A stretch of DNA of 64,000 nt from Lucifuga dentata (Eukaryota > Chordata > Actinopteri > Ophidiiformes > Bythitidae): NCBI GenBank assembly GCA_014773175.1, contig VXCM01000503.1, positions 594,625 to 658,624 of the forward strand, given 5' to 3'. Below, piece by piece: positions 1-12,386 of the stretch. The notes beneath the pieces are model-generated. The model made no database searches, was not told the DNA's origin, and saw only the letters and a program-made list of their open reading frames with translations. Made by a program: the position numbers and the translations under genes. Each line of letters begins with the position of its first letter. The stretch's first letter is position 1.

Positions 1-250
1 TGTATGTGTGGTTGTGTTTCTGTCAGTAATCTGATGGACACCTGCAACTGTGTGTGAACATTTGTGTTTTTGGAGATGTTTTTTTCAGCATCTACAGCTG
101 TAAAGTGTGTCTACACTGCACTGTGTGTGTGTACGTGTGTGTTCTGTGTGTTCCTTTGGGAGATTAAGGTGGGAGGTGAAGCAGCTGTGTTTGGGACACA
201 GAGATTTGCTTAATGAGGAAGCAGTATCAGTACCTCATTGAAATGCAGTG

Positions 251-252
<2 letters not shown>

Positions 253-299
<47 letters not shown>
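253..299. repeat. (TG)n microsatellite
   Basis: Uninterrupted TG dinucleotide array. Confidence 0.95.
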
Positions 300-300
<1 letters not shown>

Positions 301-769
301 CATCTTTACTTGTAGTCTGGGGAGTAAATGACCTTAAATAAAAATGTGGCATATCCTACCAAAGCAACGACACACAGCAAATTAGGTTTCTGGGCTTGTG
401 ATGAGGTTTGAAGTTTTTTGTTACACTGTGGACATCTCATGTTGAGAGTGTGAATCAAAGGCTACGTCTGTCTAACTTAGCTTAAGTAATGAATGCTTTA
501 GATATGGTTTCACAGGCAGCTGGTGTGTATTTTTGTCTTTCTTTAGACTTGAGAAAGATGCCAGGGTCACACAGGGATCACATTTTCTAGAGCAGAGAGG
601 CTTGTATGATCACAGAAATGTTGACTTAACTCTCAGTCATACAGCCTCCATTTACACCTTACATTAAAATATGAGCTGCAACCATTATGTTAAAAGGAAA
701 AATACATGGTAACGCAACATGTAAATGTGAGAAAAACACATTTGATTGGCACAGTATTGGATCTTCCTG

Positions 770-1350
770 ACCATATGTGATGTCATCAGGTTTGCATTGT
801 GATTGGATCTCAGTCACAACGAGCCAGGTGTAACTACAATCCATACAGCTGGGATATGTTTGTGAGATAAAATCTGCCAGAAGCTGAAAACGTCGCCCTG
901 CCTCATCTTCCTGGGTCTGCTCACTCACATCAATAAAGTTTTGAACTGAAAATACAGGCAGTCCCCGGGTTACAAACGAGTTCCGTTCCTGCGGCTGTCT
1001 TTAAGTCGAATTTGTACGTAAGTCGGAACAGTTATGTAAGGTGCGTATCTAGTGTATATATTTTACCTTTCTATGCATAAGAAACATTAAAGAAACACAG
1101 ATATAGTAAAAAATCTTAAACATAATAATACCGCTGAACCGCTGACAGTGCACAATGTTTTGATGTGTGTCATGAAGCAATGTGCTGTTCGTTATTACAA
1201 ATCATTATATGTAGCTCGAATTTTTTATTTAATAAGCTTTATGGCAGTCGGTTCATAAGTCAGATGTTCGTAAGTCGGGGACTGCCTGTAGTGGCAAACT
1301 CATTAGTTATTAAAAAAAATGAAGAATGAAGCCTGCCAGTGACAAAAGAA
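770..1350. repeat. Interspersed repeat family R1, copy 1 (split by the MITE)
   Basis: The tract AGTCACAACGAGCCAGG (about 811) through the AATAAAGTTTTGAACTG segment (about 932-948) matches two other places in the window (16750-17215 and 49315-49680). After the MITE the match resumes with a CTCATTAGTTATT segment near 1299. The element type is unknown; no terminal repeats or coding frame are visible. Open frames here are incidental. Confidence 0.65.
955..1288. mobile_element. Pogo/Tigger-like MITE with TA target duplication
   Basis: The ends are inverted copies: CAGGCAGTCCCCGGGTTAC at the left and, reverse complemented, CAGGCAGTCCCCGACTTACG at the right. TA dinucleotides flank both ends (953-954 and 1289-1290), the usual Tc1/mariner target duplication. 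The 334-bp interior has no transposase frame, so it is non-autonomous. Assignment to pogo/Tigger rather than another Tc1/mariner branch is inferred from the CAG...CTG ends. Confidence 0.75.
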
Positions 1351-1431
1351 GAAATGATGGTTTTAATACCACAATGACCCACTTACTGAGATGTGATCAC
1401 AATTCAGTCAGATATCATGAACTCTTTTTAA

Positions 1432-2397
1432 AGGACCATACCAGTAGTTTTTCTTGTTTAAGCGCAATAAAGACTACTTGTATAGAGGTTACTAATAGTG
1501 CCTGCTAACACTGAAGGCCCTACACACCAAAACCAACGCAAGTAAGTGACACGAAAGTGCAAATTTTTAGAAGCTGAATTTTTCACAGTAAGTTTATTTA
1601 CATCAAATGTTACGTGATTTTTGCAAATATTTACATGGGTTCATGCCAAAAAAATGTACTAAGAGAAAAAATGGAATCATGTCAAGTGATGATGACCTGT
1701 TCCTGATTCTCCTTAAAAAAAAAAAAAAGGAAAAACAAATGAAGAAAACTGAGATTCTGGGTGCATCCAATACTTATTTCATTGCTTGATACAGGAATTG
1801 AAGCATATCTGCTTTCTGACAGGTCGTCGTAGGTAGATATTCATTTTGATCATTGTCATAATGAAGTGCTTATATCCTCCTACACACATTGTCTTTATAA
1901 TCGATGTCTTTATCATTTGTGTCCCTTTTATCATACAGGACAGTGTTCTATGACACAAAACCAACCAGACAATCCATGCTGAATGTTTAGACTTTTTGAG
2001 TTTTGACTGGTCCGATGCATTGTATTCACAGGTGAAAAGTTGGAAAAACTGAGCTTGATCCAAAAATAAATGCTGCAGTTTCTTCAAGCAAACTCCACCG
2101 TTGATGTGAAAGGCTCCAGTAACATGATGTGAGTTTGAAAAATATTATTAATGTGAAAAAAATTTGCAGAAATTATTGGCCTCTGGTGTGTAATAAATAG
2201 CCTTTGTAGAAGACCCAGCCATTTTAATTTCTCTGTAAAAGCAGTTGTCAGGGAATATAATCCCAGTTTTGCAGCATTCTAGAATGAACTGAAACTCATG
2301 GCAGGCTGAAAGGTTTGGAAAATGGTTGGCAGTAATGTAACATGTATGTGGGTGGTGTTTATTGGGCTCAAACATGCAAAGCCACTGGTATGGTCCT
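1432..2397. mobile_element. TTAA-flanked DNA element family R2, copy A
   Basis: Terminal inverted repeats AGGACCATACCAG / CTGGTATGGTCCT are flanked by TTAA at 1428-1431 and 2398-2401. TTAA target duplication is the hallmark of piggyBac-type transposition, but piggyBac ends usually start CCC/CCY, so the superfamily is an inference. Only the right part (about 2150-2397) aligns with the other three copies; the left interior is different sequence, suggesting an internal replacement or insertion. Confidence 0.65.
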
Positions 2398-2401
2398 TTA
2401 A

Positions 2402-3302
2402 TGTGGCAAGTCTTGACATCAGATGTTTTTATCTGGATACAGAGATATTATTTTAATTCAAGGTGTGAAGGGGGCCACAGCTGGGTTTATACATGTGCAG
2501 AACAATTAGCTGCTGCTTGGTTCTTATAATTAAGAACACTGGCAAGCGTAGTGGTGGAATACAGTAACTCTCCGATGATGCTGCTGAAAATAAATGGGAA
2601 CTTAAAATGACAGAAGATGACTGGAGTAAATTAGTTATGAAGCTCAAATTCACCCACCAAAACACTTCACATAGTTCTAAGTTCGCAGGAAAAGAGTTCA
2701 CGTGTATCAAGGAGGGATTACTTCTCTCATGTCAGTTTTTTTGGTTAAGTTCATTTAGTGAAACTAAGTCTGTGTCTTTGGTTAATCCTGCACGATTTTG
2801 TTTATTTGCACTGATTAGTCTAATTTTGTTCTTATTTGCCATTATTTTGCAGTAAGTTATTAATTAGTCTTCTTCACTGTTCTACTGATATTATACTGAT
2901 CTGTATCTGACAATACCTGCTATTGTTGTTTCTGTTGCTGTTGTGCCAAATGCAGCTGTTGACTATATTGTTGCTGTTGTCGATGAAGTTGTTTCTATTA
3001 TTGCTATTGATTGCACTTTTTTTTTTTTTTTTNTTTTTTTTTTTTTTTGCAATATGCTGTGTAGCACTACTATTATTCTATCTCCTGTTTTTATTGTTTT
3101 ATTTTCATTTTTGTCAGATTTATCTGTAGATTAAGCATTAAAAAAAATCAGTGTTTGTCGATACTGGTGTACTGTAGTATTGTTGCTGTTTTTGTTGCCA
3201 TTGTTGTGTTGGTCTCTACAGTAGCAGAACAGAATGTGTCCCCTGCTTAAGCTCCTGCTGCAGGGCTTTTTCTTATTGACTGGCTCTATTGATGGACTCA
3301 CA
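2402..3302. other. No gene seen
   Basis: Unique-looking AT-rich DNA. It contains a TGTTG-rich stretch with an N in poly(T) at 3033; frames there are low-complexity. Confidence 0.6.
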
Positions 3303-3420
3303 CAGTGCCGGCCCTAGCCTTTCTGGGGCCCAAGGCAAGATTTGTACTGGGGGGGCCCCCGCCATCTAGAGGCACGGGAGATGGTATTTTCGGTGTGAAT
3401 GCTATCAAGCTAAGTAGAAA
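3303..3420. mobile_element. Terminal fragment resembling a hAT-type element
   Basis: The sequence CAGTGCCGGCCCTAGCC followed by a GGGGCCC-rich stretch resembles the GC-rich end of fish hAT-like elements. No matching opposite end was found nearby, so only a fragment is claimed. Confidence 0.35.
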
Positions 3421-3949
3421 TAAGTAAATAATAATAATAGTAAATAAAAACACTGGCTTGGTTAAATATTTGTGGAATACTAAATATCATTTGTCATTTT
3501 TAGCTTGACCATTCTGGCCACCTAGTGGTACTGACGTCAACCTGGTTCCTGTACACGCCCCAGAAAATGTGATTAACAAAGGAATCCAACAACTCAAACA
3601 TCAAAACTCTGGCCTTAAAATGATCAGCACCACGCAAAAAAAAAAAAAAAAAAANAAAAAAAAAAAAAAAAAAACACATGTGAAAGGCCACAAGTTTATG
3701 CCTGCCATGGTTATTTATGTAATTAATAAAAATGATTACACCACAGTCCTGCTAGCATGGTGCAGAACTACACCCTGTTTGGAAAAAATACATTTTAAGA
3801 CATTTCAAAACTGTCTGAATATTTCCTTTCATGCCAAAAAAATAATTTACTAGCATGGACATAAGACGAAACAATGTAAACCCTGAATACATGTAAATAA
3901 AGCTTTCAACACACTGTAAAGCATGTGTAAAGCATGCTGTTTGTGTAAA

Positions 3950-3999
3950 GCAACTTTATTGCACATTTTAGCTGTAGCTAAAATGTGCAATAAAGTTGC
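3950..3999. repeat. Perfect 23-bp palindrome with 4-nt loop
   Basis: Arms 3950-3972 and 3977-3999 are perfect reverse complements (the left begins GCAACTTTATTGC) around the loop TGTA. The adjacent upstream sequence also holds short direct repeats of GTAAAGCATG. This may be a collapsed foldback or MITE remnant, or a local inverted duplication. Confidence 0.85.
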
Positions 4000-4359
4000 A
4001 ACCTTAATTTTGTTTAGATGATAAAATCAAAAATAGATCCCCAAAATAGATCCCATGATTATTTTTTGTCTCTAGTAATCCATTTTAGAGAAAAACTCAT
4101 ATCTGATTATGTTTTTTATAGTCATTGAATGTGATTGGCATGACTCTTATCCAATAGGAAACAGATGATGAGCAGGTGTTTTATACAAAGAATAGCTCCA
4201 GTTGCTTGGCAACTAATGGTGTCACAGGTTACCCTGCATATAGGGGCATTATATTCTATTATCCCGAGATATAGTTTCCTCTTTTGATCTGTCTGAATCT
4301 GTCTTTTCACTGTCTTATGAACATGAATCAGCACGTTTGAGTGACCATGTCTGTGACCT

Positions 4360-4362
4360 GTG

Positions 4363-4437
<75 letters not shown>

Positions 4438-4558
4438 GTTTATTACTGCTTTGTATATTATATTTTCCAAATATTTTATGAATTTGTCCTTTGATATTTT
4501 GGCAAAATTGTTCTTTTTTTGAAACGTTCATGCCAATAAAGCCTTTGAATTGAATTTC

Positions 4559-4593
<35 letters not shown>

Positions 4594-4610
4594 NGAGAGA
4601 GAGAGAGAGC
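4360..4610. repeat. Compound (TG)n(GA)n arrays with a second (GA)n and a 1-N gap
   Basis: (TG)n then (GA)n at 4360-4432; a further (GA)n at 4562-4610 split by an N at 4594. The sequence between is unique. Confidence 0.9.
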
Positions 4611-4834
4611 ATGTCTCTTTCTGACAATGTAATATGTGATTCTTTGTGGAGAGATTTTTTTTTTTTCCTTGGGAGCAATATGGCTTAATTCAAACAGTTA
4701 CATACGTTGACATAAATGTTCCCCTTACCAGTAAATAATATGTTTTTAAATAAAAATGTTGGTATATATGTATTTTTTTCTTTTTTCCATTTCCTAACAC
4801 TGCTGGCTTTGTTTCTAGAGATTAATTCTATTAA

Positions 4835-5048
4835 AGGCCCTGAACACCCTCACAGTTGTGATAAAATCGTCTTCACCAATCATCTATCCACCTTAAGGAT
4901 GTTTACGTTATTCCACTCTAACAGGTTGGAGTCGTGTCAGTCAAGCATGTCTGCATTACCTATATGCAGCTACAAATCCTAAGAGAGAGGTCTAATCAGC
5001 CAAAACATTTGAAGACATGCGTAGGTGTTCTGTGGATGTGCAGGGCCC
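4835..5048. mobile_element. Small TTAA-flanked MITE-like element
   Basis: TTAA at 4831-4834 and 5049-5052 bracket 214 bp whose ends are imperfect inverted repeats: AGGCCCTGAACACCC at the left and, reverse complemented, GGGCCCTGCACATCC at the right (12 of 15). It differs from family R2 but uses the same target. Non-coding. Confidence 0.5.
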
Positions 5049-5052
5049 TTAA

Positions 5053-6302
5053 AGGCATCTTTTATTCACTTCAGCTTTCCATATGGTGACTGATGGTAAA
5101 ATGTTAAATGGCTTGATTTTGCATTATCTATATGTCAGGTGAATTAATGTTTGAGTTTTGCATATTGATAAGTTATTAGCTTCATAGCTTATCTATAACT
5201 GGCAAGTCCTTTAGACTAGCCATTCTTAATCCTGGTCCCTGCTGGTTTTCATTTCTAACAGAGATTAATTTACACCTGGGAGACAGGTGAACCTTTGTAA
5301 ACCAGCAGGGTGATTGTGCTTTGCATTGCTCCTTCATTGGTGATGGGTCTTATCCTGTCTGGGAAACGAGAAAGTCTAGAGGTCCTTGTCCTCACAGACA
5401 GAGAGATTATGTAAACTCTGAGTGAAAATATCACACTGTGATCTTCAGTTCAGTCTTTTTCACAGCTAATTTCATAGAAATGTTCATCATTACAGCCTTT
5501 TAAGTTGCTTCTAAATGAGATTTCTTCAGTCATGTTAATTGAACGAGGATGGATGACTGACACTTATTTTACAGGATGACTACTTAGGGGTACGAAAAAT
5601 AAATGGTAACCATTCCAGTGTCTCAACTCTCTTCAGGCCTACTTTATCTGATTAATATTTCCTGGATTTTAATAAAAAACAAACAAACAAACAAACAAAA
5701 AAAACAAATCAACCAATAGTAGAATTTCTATCCCAAAACTGAGACCTGGCATTATGTCACCAAACTATGTCAGTTATCCAAAAACCTCTAATATCCACAG
5801 TGTGTCCCAAAAAGCTACAACTAATATTATCTAAGCTCAGGAATAACCATTACATAGTTGATGTATAAATACAGTACCACACCACAAGATACTGCAACAT
5901 TCATATACAAGTGCCAGAAACTTTTAGCCTATTCTGAGTGCCAACTAGAAACATAAATGAAAATTGCATTTTACCAAAGTGTGATGCATTCTACAAGTAC
6001 TACACATCCAGCATGTTTTGGAGGCTTTGGGTTGACCCATCTCCTCTTCCTTCTTCATAAACACTCTTATGACCTCTGACCTCTCCAGATTGCAGAAATC
6101 GTTTTCTTAAAAACATGATCCAGATGCATTTGTTATTGAATTAATTCAGTGTAATACACTATTCTGCAGTGATGATTGAGTATTAACTCTCCAGGAGAAG
6201 ATTTGGACATTTAACACTGCAGAGGGTTTTACTTTTTTGACCTACGATGTTTCATTTGGTTACAGAAGAATGTTACTGTGGTAATGATATCACACTTCTG
6301 AT
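5053..6302. other. No gene seen
   Basis: AT-rich non-coding DNA. The 5220-5345 stretch (TCCTGGTCCCTGCTGGTTTTC ...) resembles a fish interspersed repeat end, but the other end was not found. A short (AAAC)n run sits at about 5678-5705. Confidence 0.55.
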
Positions 6303-6370
6303 AGACACACACACACACGCATGCACGCACGCACGCACACACGCACGCACACACACACACATACACACAC
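6303..6370. repeat. (CA)n/(GCAC)n microsatellite
   Basis: CA array with interspersed CGCACG tetramers. Confidence 0.9.
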
Positions 6371-6466
6371 AAAGTTAGTTTGTCCTTGGCCCTTACTTGT
6401 TTTCTAGCAGGAACACTTTCTGCCCTGAGCCTCATACTGTATCTGTGCTAAAAAAAAAAAAAAAAA

Positions 6467-6470
6467 NNNN
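6467..6470. other. 4-N gap in poly(A)
   Basis: Ns lie between an A run and AATTGG followed by another A run. Confidence 0.95.
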
Positions 6471-7006
6471 AATTGGTAAAAAAAAAAAAAAAAAGTCTTG
6501 CAGAAGCGTCGTCTGTTATGATGGGGTGGAAGTAATTTGCATTCATAGCAAATTTTCTCCATTTGATTGGTTGCTGAAGCAGCTCTATGATATGCTAATT
6601 ACATGCTAAGTGGCCTACCCCACTGACAATTTCCATCTCTCAAACTCCTTTTAGTGATAACACACACCAGTAAATGCACATATTCACACATATGCACATG
6701 CATGCTCACAGGCAGACAGAAGCATACCCACACAGATGCACTATTCTGCAGTGTGGAACCTAAGTTCTTACAATTTATGCTCATAAGTTCTTTCAATTTA
6801 TGCTCATCCTGCTGCATTGCTGTTAAGAGTCTTTGCTGTGTATGTGCAGATAATGTAAATTTATATGTAGGTGTGTACCTGTATATGTGTGAATGTGTGT
6901 CTGTGTGCAGCTTTATCTCTGTAAGATTGTTTTTTCATTCTATATGTATCTGTCAGTATGTCTTTCTCCATTTTCTTCTCTGTGTCATTAATGACCCCAA
7001 CTGGTC

Positions 7007-7135
7007 ACCCTTTACACCAGTTCCATCATGCCTCTGGCCTACACACACACACACACACACACACTCATAANACCCTTTACACCAGTTCCATCATGCCTCT
7101 GGCCTACACACACACACACACACACACACTCATAA
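7007..7135. repeat. (CA)n tract artificially duplicated across an N
   Basis: The same 64-bp segment, starting ACCCTTTACACCAG and holding (CA)n, appears on both sides of the N at 7071. Confidence 0.9.
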
Positions 7136-7278
7136 TTGTCCTGAAGTATTTCCTCTCCCTGACTATCGCATTCTTTTTCCTGTTCTAGTCATTTCTGTTT
7201 TTCTCTTTACTTTTTAAAATTTTCCCTTTCAACTCAAAAATAAAACCATTTTTGCTGCCAGCAAGAGGCCTGGCAGGG

Positions 7279-7281
<3 letters not shown>

Positions 7282-7337
<56 letters not shown>
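7282..7337. repeat. (TG)n microsatellite
   Basis: Uninterrupted TG array; translated repeats on both strands are artefacts. Confidence 0.95.
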
Positions 7338-8186
7338 ATGTAGTTATGCATGTCTGAAGAAGCATAAATATACTGTATATTCATGATGCAGCTGTGTGCC
7401 TGTGCTAGTCTGCAGGAGAACACATGTACTCCACAGAGTGTATCGGTATCTGTGTTGTATTATTTTTGAGGATGTTCTCAACTCTAGTGTGTTTTCATAC
7501 ACATTTAGCTAACTGCTGTACATGTTGTATTTCTGGCAATGTCTCCTGGTGCAACTTCCTTTTTTTAGCATCAAAATCAATAAGGAGAGAGCATGTCTTT
7601 GATAGCTCTAACTTCTGTGTTTTCAGAGTTTCTTTGATACGCCATGTTGCACCTTTTTCAGGTGTTGTGTGAGAAACTTTCTCCTGGTGGAATGGATTGA
7701 TGTCTCAGAGGAAGCATGCTTGCTTTTATCTGTTTTGTCTCTTTCCATCTTAATCCTGTGCCTGTCTTTAAACCGTCTGTTTTTGCCTCTCTCTTTGCAT
7801 CTGCACCAGTCAGTTTGTCCCTGTCTGCCTTTCTTCCCAACTCTGTCTCTTTCATCTTTGTCATTTGCCTTTTGATAAGGCTGATGGTTGTCTGTTGTGC
7901 TATTGTCCATTTTCGCCACATGAGATTGTGTCTTCGTTGAACTCGTCTGGTCCCAACTAGCCTCCTTTATCAAAGAGTCGGGGAGGCTACTTTGATGTCA
8001 CCAACAATTTTGAAGTCAGTAATGAGGAGGTGGATTTAGCTCTGATTGGAGCTGACCCATTTTGACTCATGCAGTTACAGCTCATGTTTATTAATACTCC
8101 TGTGCTTTGGCTCTTTTACTACTGGCACATTAACTGTGTATCAAATGATTTTCCTACCAGCCAGTTCATCATATGACAAGTTAAAT

Positions 8187-9023
8187 CACGTGTCAAACTC
8201 AAGTTCTGCGGGTCACATCCGGCCTGTGGTACCATTATATCCAGCCCCGCGAGATAATATCTAATATCTAATTTCTATAGTAACTGGCCTGCCGGTATAT
8301 AGCACGCACATCATGGATACTATAAATCCCAGAATGCACTACAACAGCAGGCAAATCAATCGACATCTTCAAGTGCCAGCTACCCTCCGTGCCCTACAGT
8401 CACTTTTAATGAACTTTAAGCTAGCCTGCGGAAGAATTGGCCAAAGGAAAGATGAACTCTGAAATCTGGCTTTCAGCACAGGTGGAGTTAGAGAAGCTGT
8501 TTGCTGTCATTAGAGATAAAACTGTTTGCAGAGCTGACGTGGCTGTAATTAAAGATTATAACATAAGAAGGCATGATTACGTTTAAAATATTGTTCTCAT
8601 TTTGCTTGTTGGTGTTAATAAAAAACAAAGAGTGATTTTAGATTTCCCTTGAGAAAAATTACAGTTTTCTGGCTATTTTTGATTCCTGTGATAAAACATT
8701 TTCATTGGAAATGAGTCAGTGAAACGCTGCTGATAGAGAGGAAGACATTAAAAAAAAGGATTGATGCTGATGTTATTTGTTTTGAGTTTGATCCTCATTT
8801 GTCTGTTTTTTCTATACCTCTGGTTTGTTCTGAATTCTATAAGATGTCTTGGGAACAGCAGTTAAAGTGAAGTTCATATGAGTATGGATAATTTGTCAAA
8901 GCACCTCTGATGAAATCAAGGCCAATGTAAGTCTGTTTTCAACAAAGTTTGACCCTGTTTGGCCCTCGACGTGGACCCAATTTTTAATTTTGGCCCCCTC
9001 TGTGATTGAGTTTGACACCCCTG
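8187..9023. mobile_element. hAT element remnant with 8-bp target duplication
   Basis: The left end CACGTGTCAAACTCAAG and right end TTGAGTTTGACACCCCTG are degenerate inverted repeats of the widespread hAT terminus CAGGGGTGTCAAACTCA. Flanking 8-mers AGTTAAAT (8179-8186) and AGTTAGAT (9024-9031) match at 7 of 8 positions, as expected for an old hAT target duplication. The 837-bp interior carries a scrap of transposase near 8521-8580. Confidence 0.75.
8521..8580 (+). pseudogene. hAT transposase fragment (N-terminal zinc-finger region)
   Basis: Frame 1 from 8521 reads ...VAVIKDYNIRRHDY, which matches the conserved block (K-E/D-Y-N-x-R-R-H) found just after the BED-like zinc finger of many vertebrate hAT transposases and of domesticated genes derived from them. 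The frame is not open much beyond this stretch and the catalytic core is absent, so this is a relic inside the 8187-9023 element. Confidence 0.6.
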
Positions 9024-9597
9024 AGTTAGATCCTACTCATCAACCTGGCTGTCATTACAGGATCATTTCCCAGTCTCAAATGGAAGGGACAGATCTGAAT
9101 GTTAAACAAAGCAGTGGCTGTGATTTAATGTTTCTTAGTCCGGTTCAATCGGACAAGGATTTGTTTCCCCCCATCGGCAGGAAACAAATCCTAATCTACA
9201 ATATGCGGTTTTCCAGATGTTGCCTTGAAGTCAGATTTAGCATTCTGCTGACATAGTTTTGGTGGTGTATAACCAAAATGATGACTAAGGCTAAAAACGT
9301 ATCCCAATTCCTTTGTTATTCCTTGTTTAACTTTCCCAACATCGTAAAAGTCTTCCTGTTTTGATTTCTGTTCCTATTGTGTTTTTTCTGATCAGTGAGT
9401 GGAAGGAGCATTCTCACATGTTTGTTGATATAATTTTAGTTATCTAGGTTTATTTTCTGTGTGAGATCAAACTGAACCAAACAATAAACTCACCATTGTC
9501 ACAGTTGAGTCCCTGATTGTGACCAAACAAACTACATGTCTGAAGATGCTATTAAACTGCATCCTGCCCTATGTTTTCAAATTTTTCTTTAAACAGA

Positions 9598-9670
9598 TGG
9601 ATTTAATGAAAAAGACATAAAAGAAGAGATGAAAGAAAAGATAGATAAAAGAAGAGATGAAAGAGAAGAA
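9598..9670 (+). repeat. Short imperfect tandem purine repeat
   Basis: AAAAGAAGAGATGAAAG occurs twice, about 28 bp apart, in a purine-rich tract. Confidence 0.6.
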
Positions 9671-10029
9671 CACAGATATAAACTGATTTAGCATTTTGTA
9701 TTTAGAAGTTGCTCTACATTTCTCATTGCTCACTCTTGTCTGTGCAGAGAATTAAATTAAGGGCAACATAATGAGACTACTGCTCTCATTGTAAGCAAGA
9801 TGTCACATTTTCGACCAAATACAGCCTGATCTGTGATTACAGTATTAATTGTGTTATGGAATATGACATGAATGGCTCTGACATGTCCAACTTTACAACA
9901 TTCATGTGTTTAGAAGGCAGATGGCTTTAATAACTTGCAGAATCATTTTGTGCTCGATCTCTCTGCAGAGATTAGATGAAAGGATGGCTGGAATAAGGAG
10001 GAAAAGACTGATTCAAATAATTAATCAAA

Positions 10030-10066
<37 letters not shown>
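10030..10066. repeat. (TG)n microsatellite
   Basis: TG array; the long frames across it are read-through. Confidence 0.95.
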
Positions 10067-10067
<1 letters not shown>

Positions 10068-12307
10068 ATGCATATGTGCATATGTATTGCCAGCATCATT
10101 TTTTTCATTCATGTAATCAAGAGTCAAAAAAGAAAAAAAAAATCTTTTACTGTCCTCCCCACAACGCTCCTTTTCCTATTTTGTCCAGTATTTCTTGTTT
10201 GTTGTTCTTCCTCCTGTTCTCCTGTTTTGCATCATTTCCTGTCTTTGTATATCTTTTATTGTTTCCCCTCTATCTTGTACTGTTTCTCTGGTTTAAACTT
10301 TTTCTGCGAGTGTGAGTGTGTGTGTGCACGCATGCGTTTTTGTTACAAGGGGTAAGGGTAAGTGCACAAACTCGAAACTTTAACTTTTATTTTATCAGTT
10401 GTTTTGATGTTATATGTCAGTACAGAACATCAAAAAGCAAAATCTCCTTTTTCCTCCTGCTTGTCATTTCCTCTTCCATCTTTTCTTTCTCCATCTCCCC
10501 TCACATCTCCACTGTCTTTCTTCTTCAGAACATTATGCTTCTCCTTTTAGACACAATTTGACTGACTGAGAAACCACATTTCTGCTTTCTTGAAAATGTG
10601 GGGGTGGAAGTTACTCTCCAGCTGACTTTACATCAACATTCTACTTCGTTGTACCCTTTAAACTGGTTGTATTTGTGCTTATGTAACATAAAGCTTTGAA
10701 TATAAACAGTAACTAATGCAAAGTTTTATATATGCACACACAGCAACACATACAGTACATAGACTGGGAATGTAAGAATACACTCTCCATATGCTTTTTC
10801 CTGTTGGTCTGCCCATTCTGATACATAATGCATTACAGCTGAGACCAAGTGCTCTCTCTCTCTCTCTCTCTCCTGTCATCCCATTTTTTCTCTTTCTTCC
10901 TCACCTACTTTTACTCCCAGTGATACAGTTTTCTTTCTCATCCTCCCCCCACTGCTTGTCTCTCACTCCCTTTCTATCTCCATCTTTTAATGCACTGTAT
11001 TGTTAGGTTAGAGCAGTAATTTATTCATTGACTGGCACTGCTTGGCCTTCCCCAGAATGGAGGGATGAAAAGGGAGGTGTGGACAACTGGGAGCTGAACA
11101 TAAATAGAGACAGTAAGGAAAGAGAGAGAGAGAGAGAGGTGTATGGCAGGCACTGCAGATTTAATCTGCCAGCATCTTGTTTTATGTGCAGAAAGAAATC
11201 ACACTTATTAATGAATGCTTTTTGTCTTCTGCCCCAAACCACAGAGCTTTCTCTAAATTTCATTTTTGTTCAATTCTCAGCAGGTTGAAAGTGTTAAGTT
11301 GATCTATTAGCCAATTACAGAGCCGTGAGATATTTTGAATGTGCTCCAGTAAATTATATTAAAGAATGGTCACATTACAGTATATCTGTAGACATTTTTT
11401 TTTAAAATGTGGAATTAACAAAAGCATATCTTCTTTCGTTTAATATCTGTCTGATACCCGTTCATCTCCAGTATATTATATCTCAGCATGCATTGAGTGA
11501 GAGGCAGGCGCACCCTGAATAGGTTCTCAATCTGTTAAAAAAAAANAAAAAAAAAAAAAAAAAAGAGCGACCTCATTCACTCTCTCACACTCACAGGCAA
11601 TTTTAAGTTCCACTTTACCTAATGTTCATGTCTTTGCACTGAGAGAAATCAGAAAGGTTCAGCGCTGCACATTAACATCCAGCATATCATGTTAACATGT
11701 TGTGTTATTCATTGTGTGGCCTTTGACTGTGAGAATGAATTTTGATTGGCCCCCATCCTCATCAAATCTCTGACTTAAAGGCAAGTATTATGAACATTTC
11801 TTTGTTGAAGGATATAGTAATTAAAGTTAAAGTTAGTGGTGGGTGAGAAGAAGGTGGGAGGAAAACGGGATTAGGAATATTCGTCAAAACTCAAAATATG
11901 TTTTGTTTTTGTTTCTTTTTTGCATAAAAGCAGCTTTTTTCAAATATGATATCTTTTAGTCTGTTTCTTATGAATGTTTATGGTTTTACAACAGATGTAA
12001 TGTGGAAAAGGGCGTGCTTGTTCCATCTGATCTGGGTGTGTTAATTGACCATTGCATTATACTATTATACTGTCCTATAAGTGCCACAGTTTACCCAGTG
12101 AGCTGCCAGATTGTTTCCTGACAATGGAAGCGCACACACACATACACACATGCGTGTCTCTCTGTGTGCATGTGAATGAACGATGGCTGTGTTGATCTGG
12201 TGAAGCCAGCTGCTAGGTGTGCCTTCCATCAACTTCCCAACAGGAAGGATATGCAGGGTCATTAGAGAAAAGGGGAGAAGAGAAACCTAATTGACCGACA
12301 ACAGGAC

Positions 12308-12308
<1 letters not shown>

Positions 12309-12371
<63 letters not shown>

Positions 12372-12386
12372 NCACACACACACACA
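12309..12386. repeat. Long (CA)n microsatellite with an N
   Basis: About 39 CA units with a single N at 12372; the true length is uncertain. Confidence 0.95.

Larger units (their letters stand above)
9032..12300. other. No gene seen
   Basis: Apart from the TG array and small (CT)n/(GA)n runs (10853-10872, 11119-11138) this is non-coding DNA with pyrimidine-rich parts (10440-10530, 10860-10980) and an A-rich N site (11545). Confidence 0.55.

Noticed and set aside
659..928. 89-codon minus-strand frame
   Set aside because: It coincides with repeat family R1, whose other two copies do not keep this frame.
3500..3691. Frames through poly(A)/poly(T) with N
   Set aside because: Lys or Phe runs across an assembly joint.
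6654..7070. Long + strand frame across CA repeats
   Set aside because: The sequence is Cys/His/Thr repeats from CA/TG arrays with no domain and ends in an array beside an N artefact.
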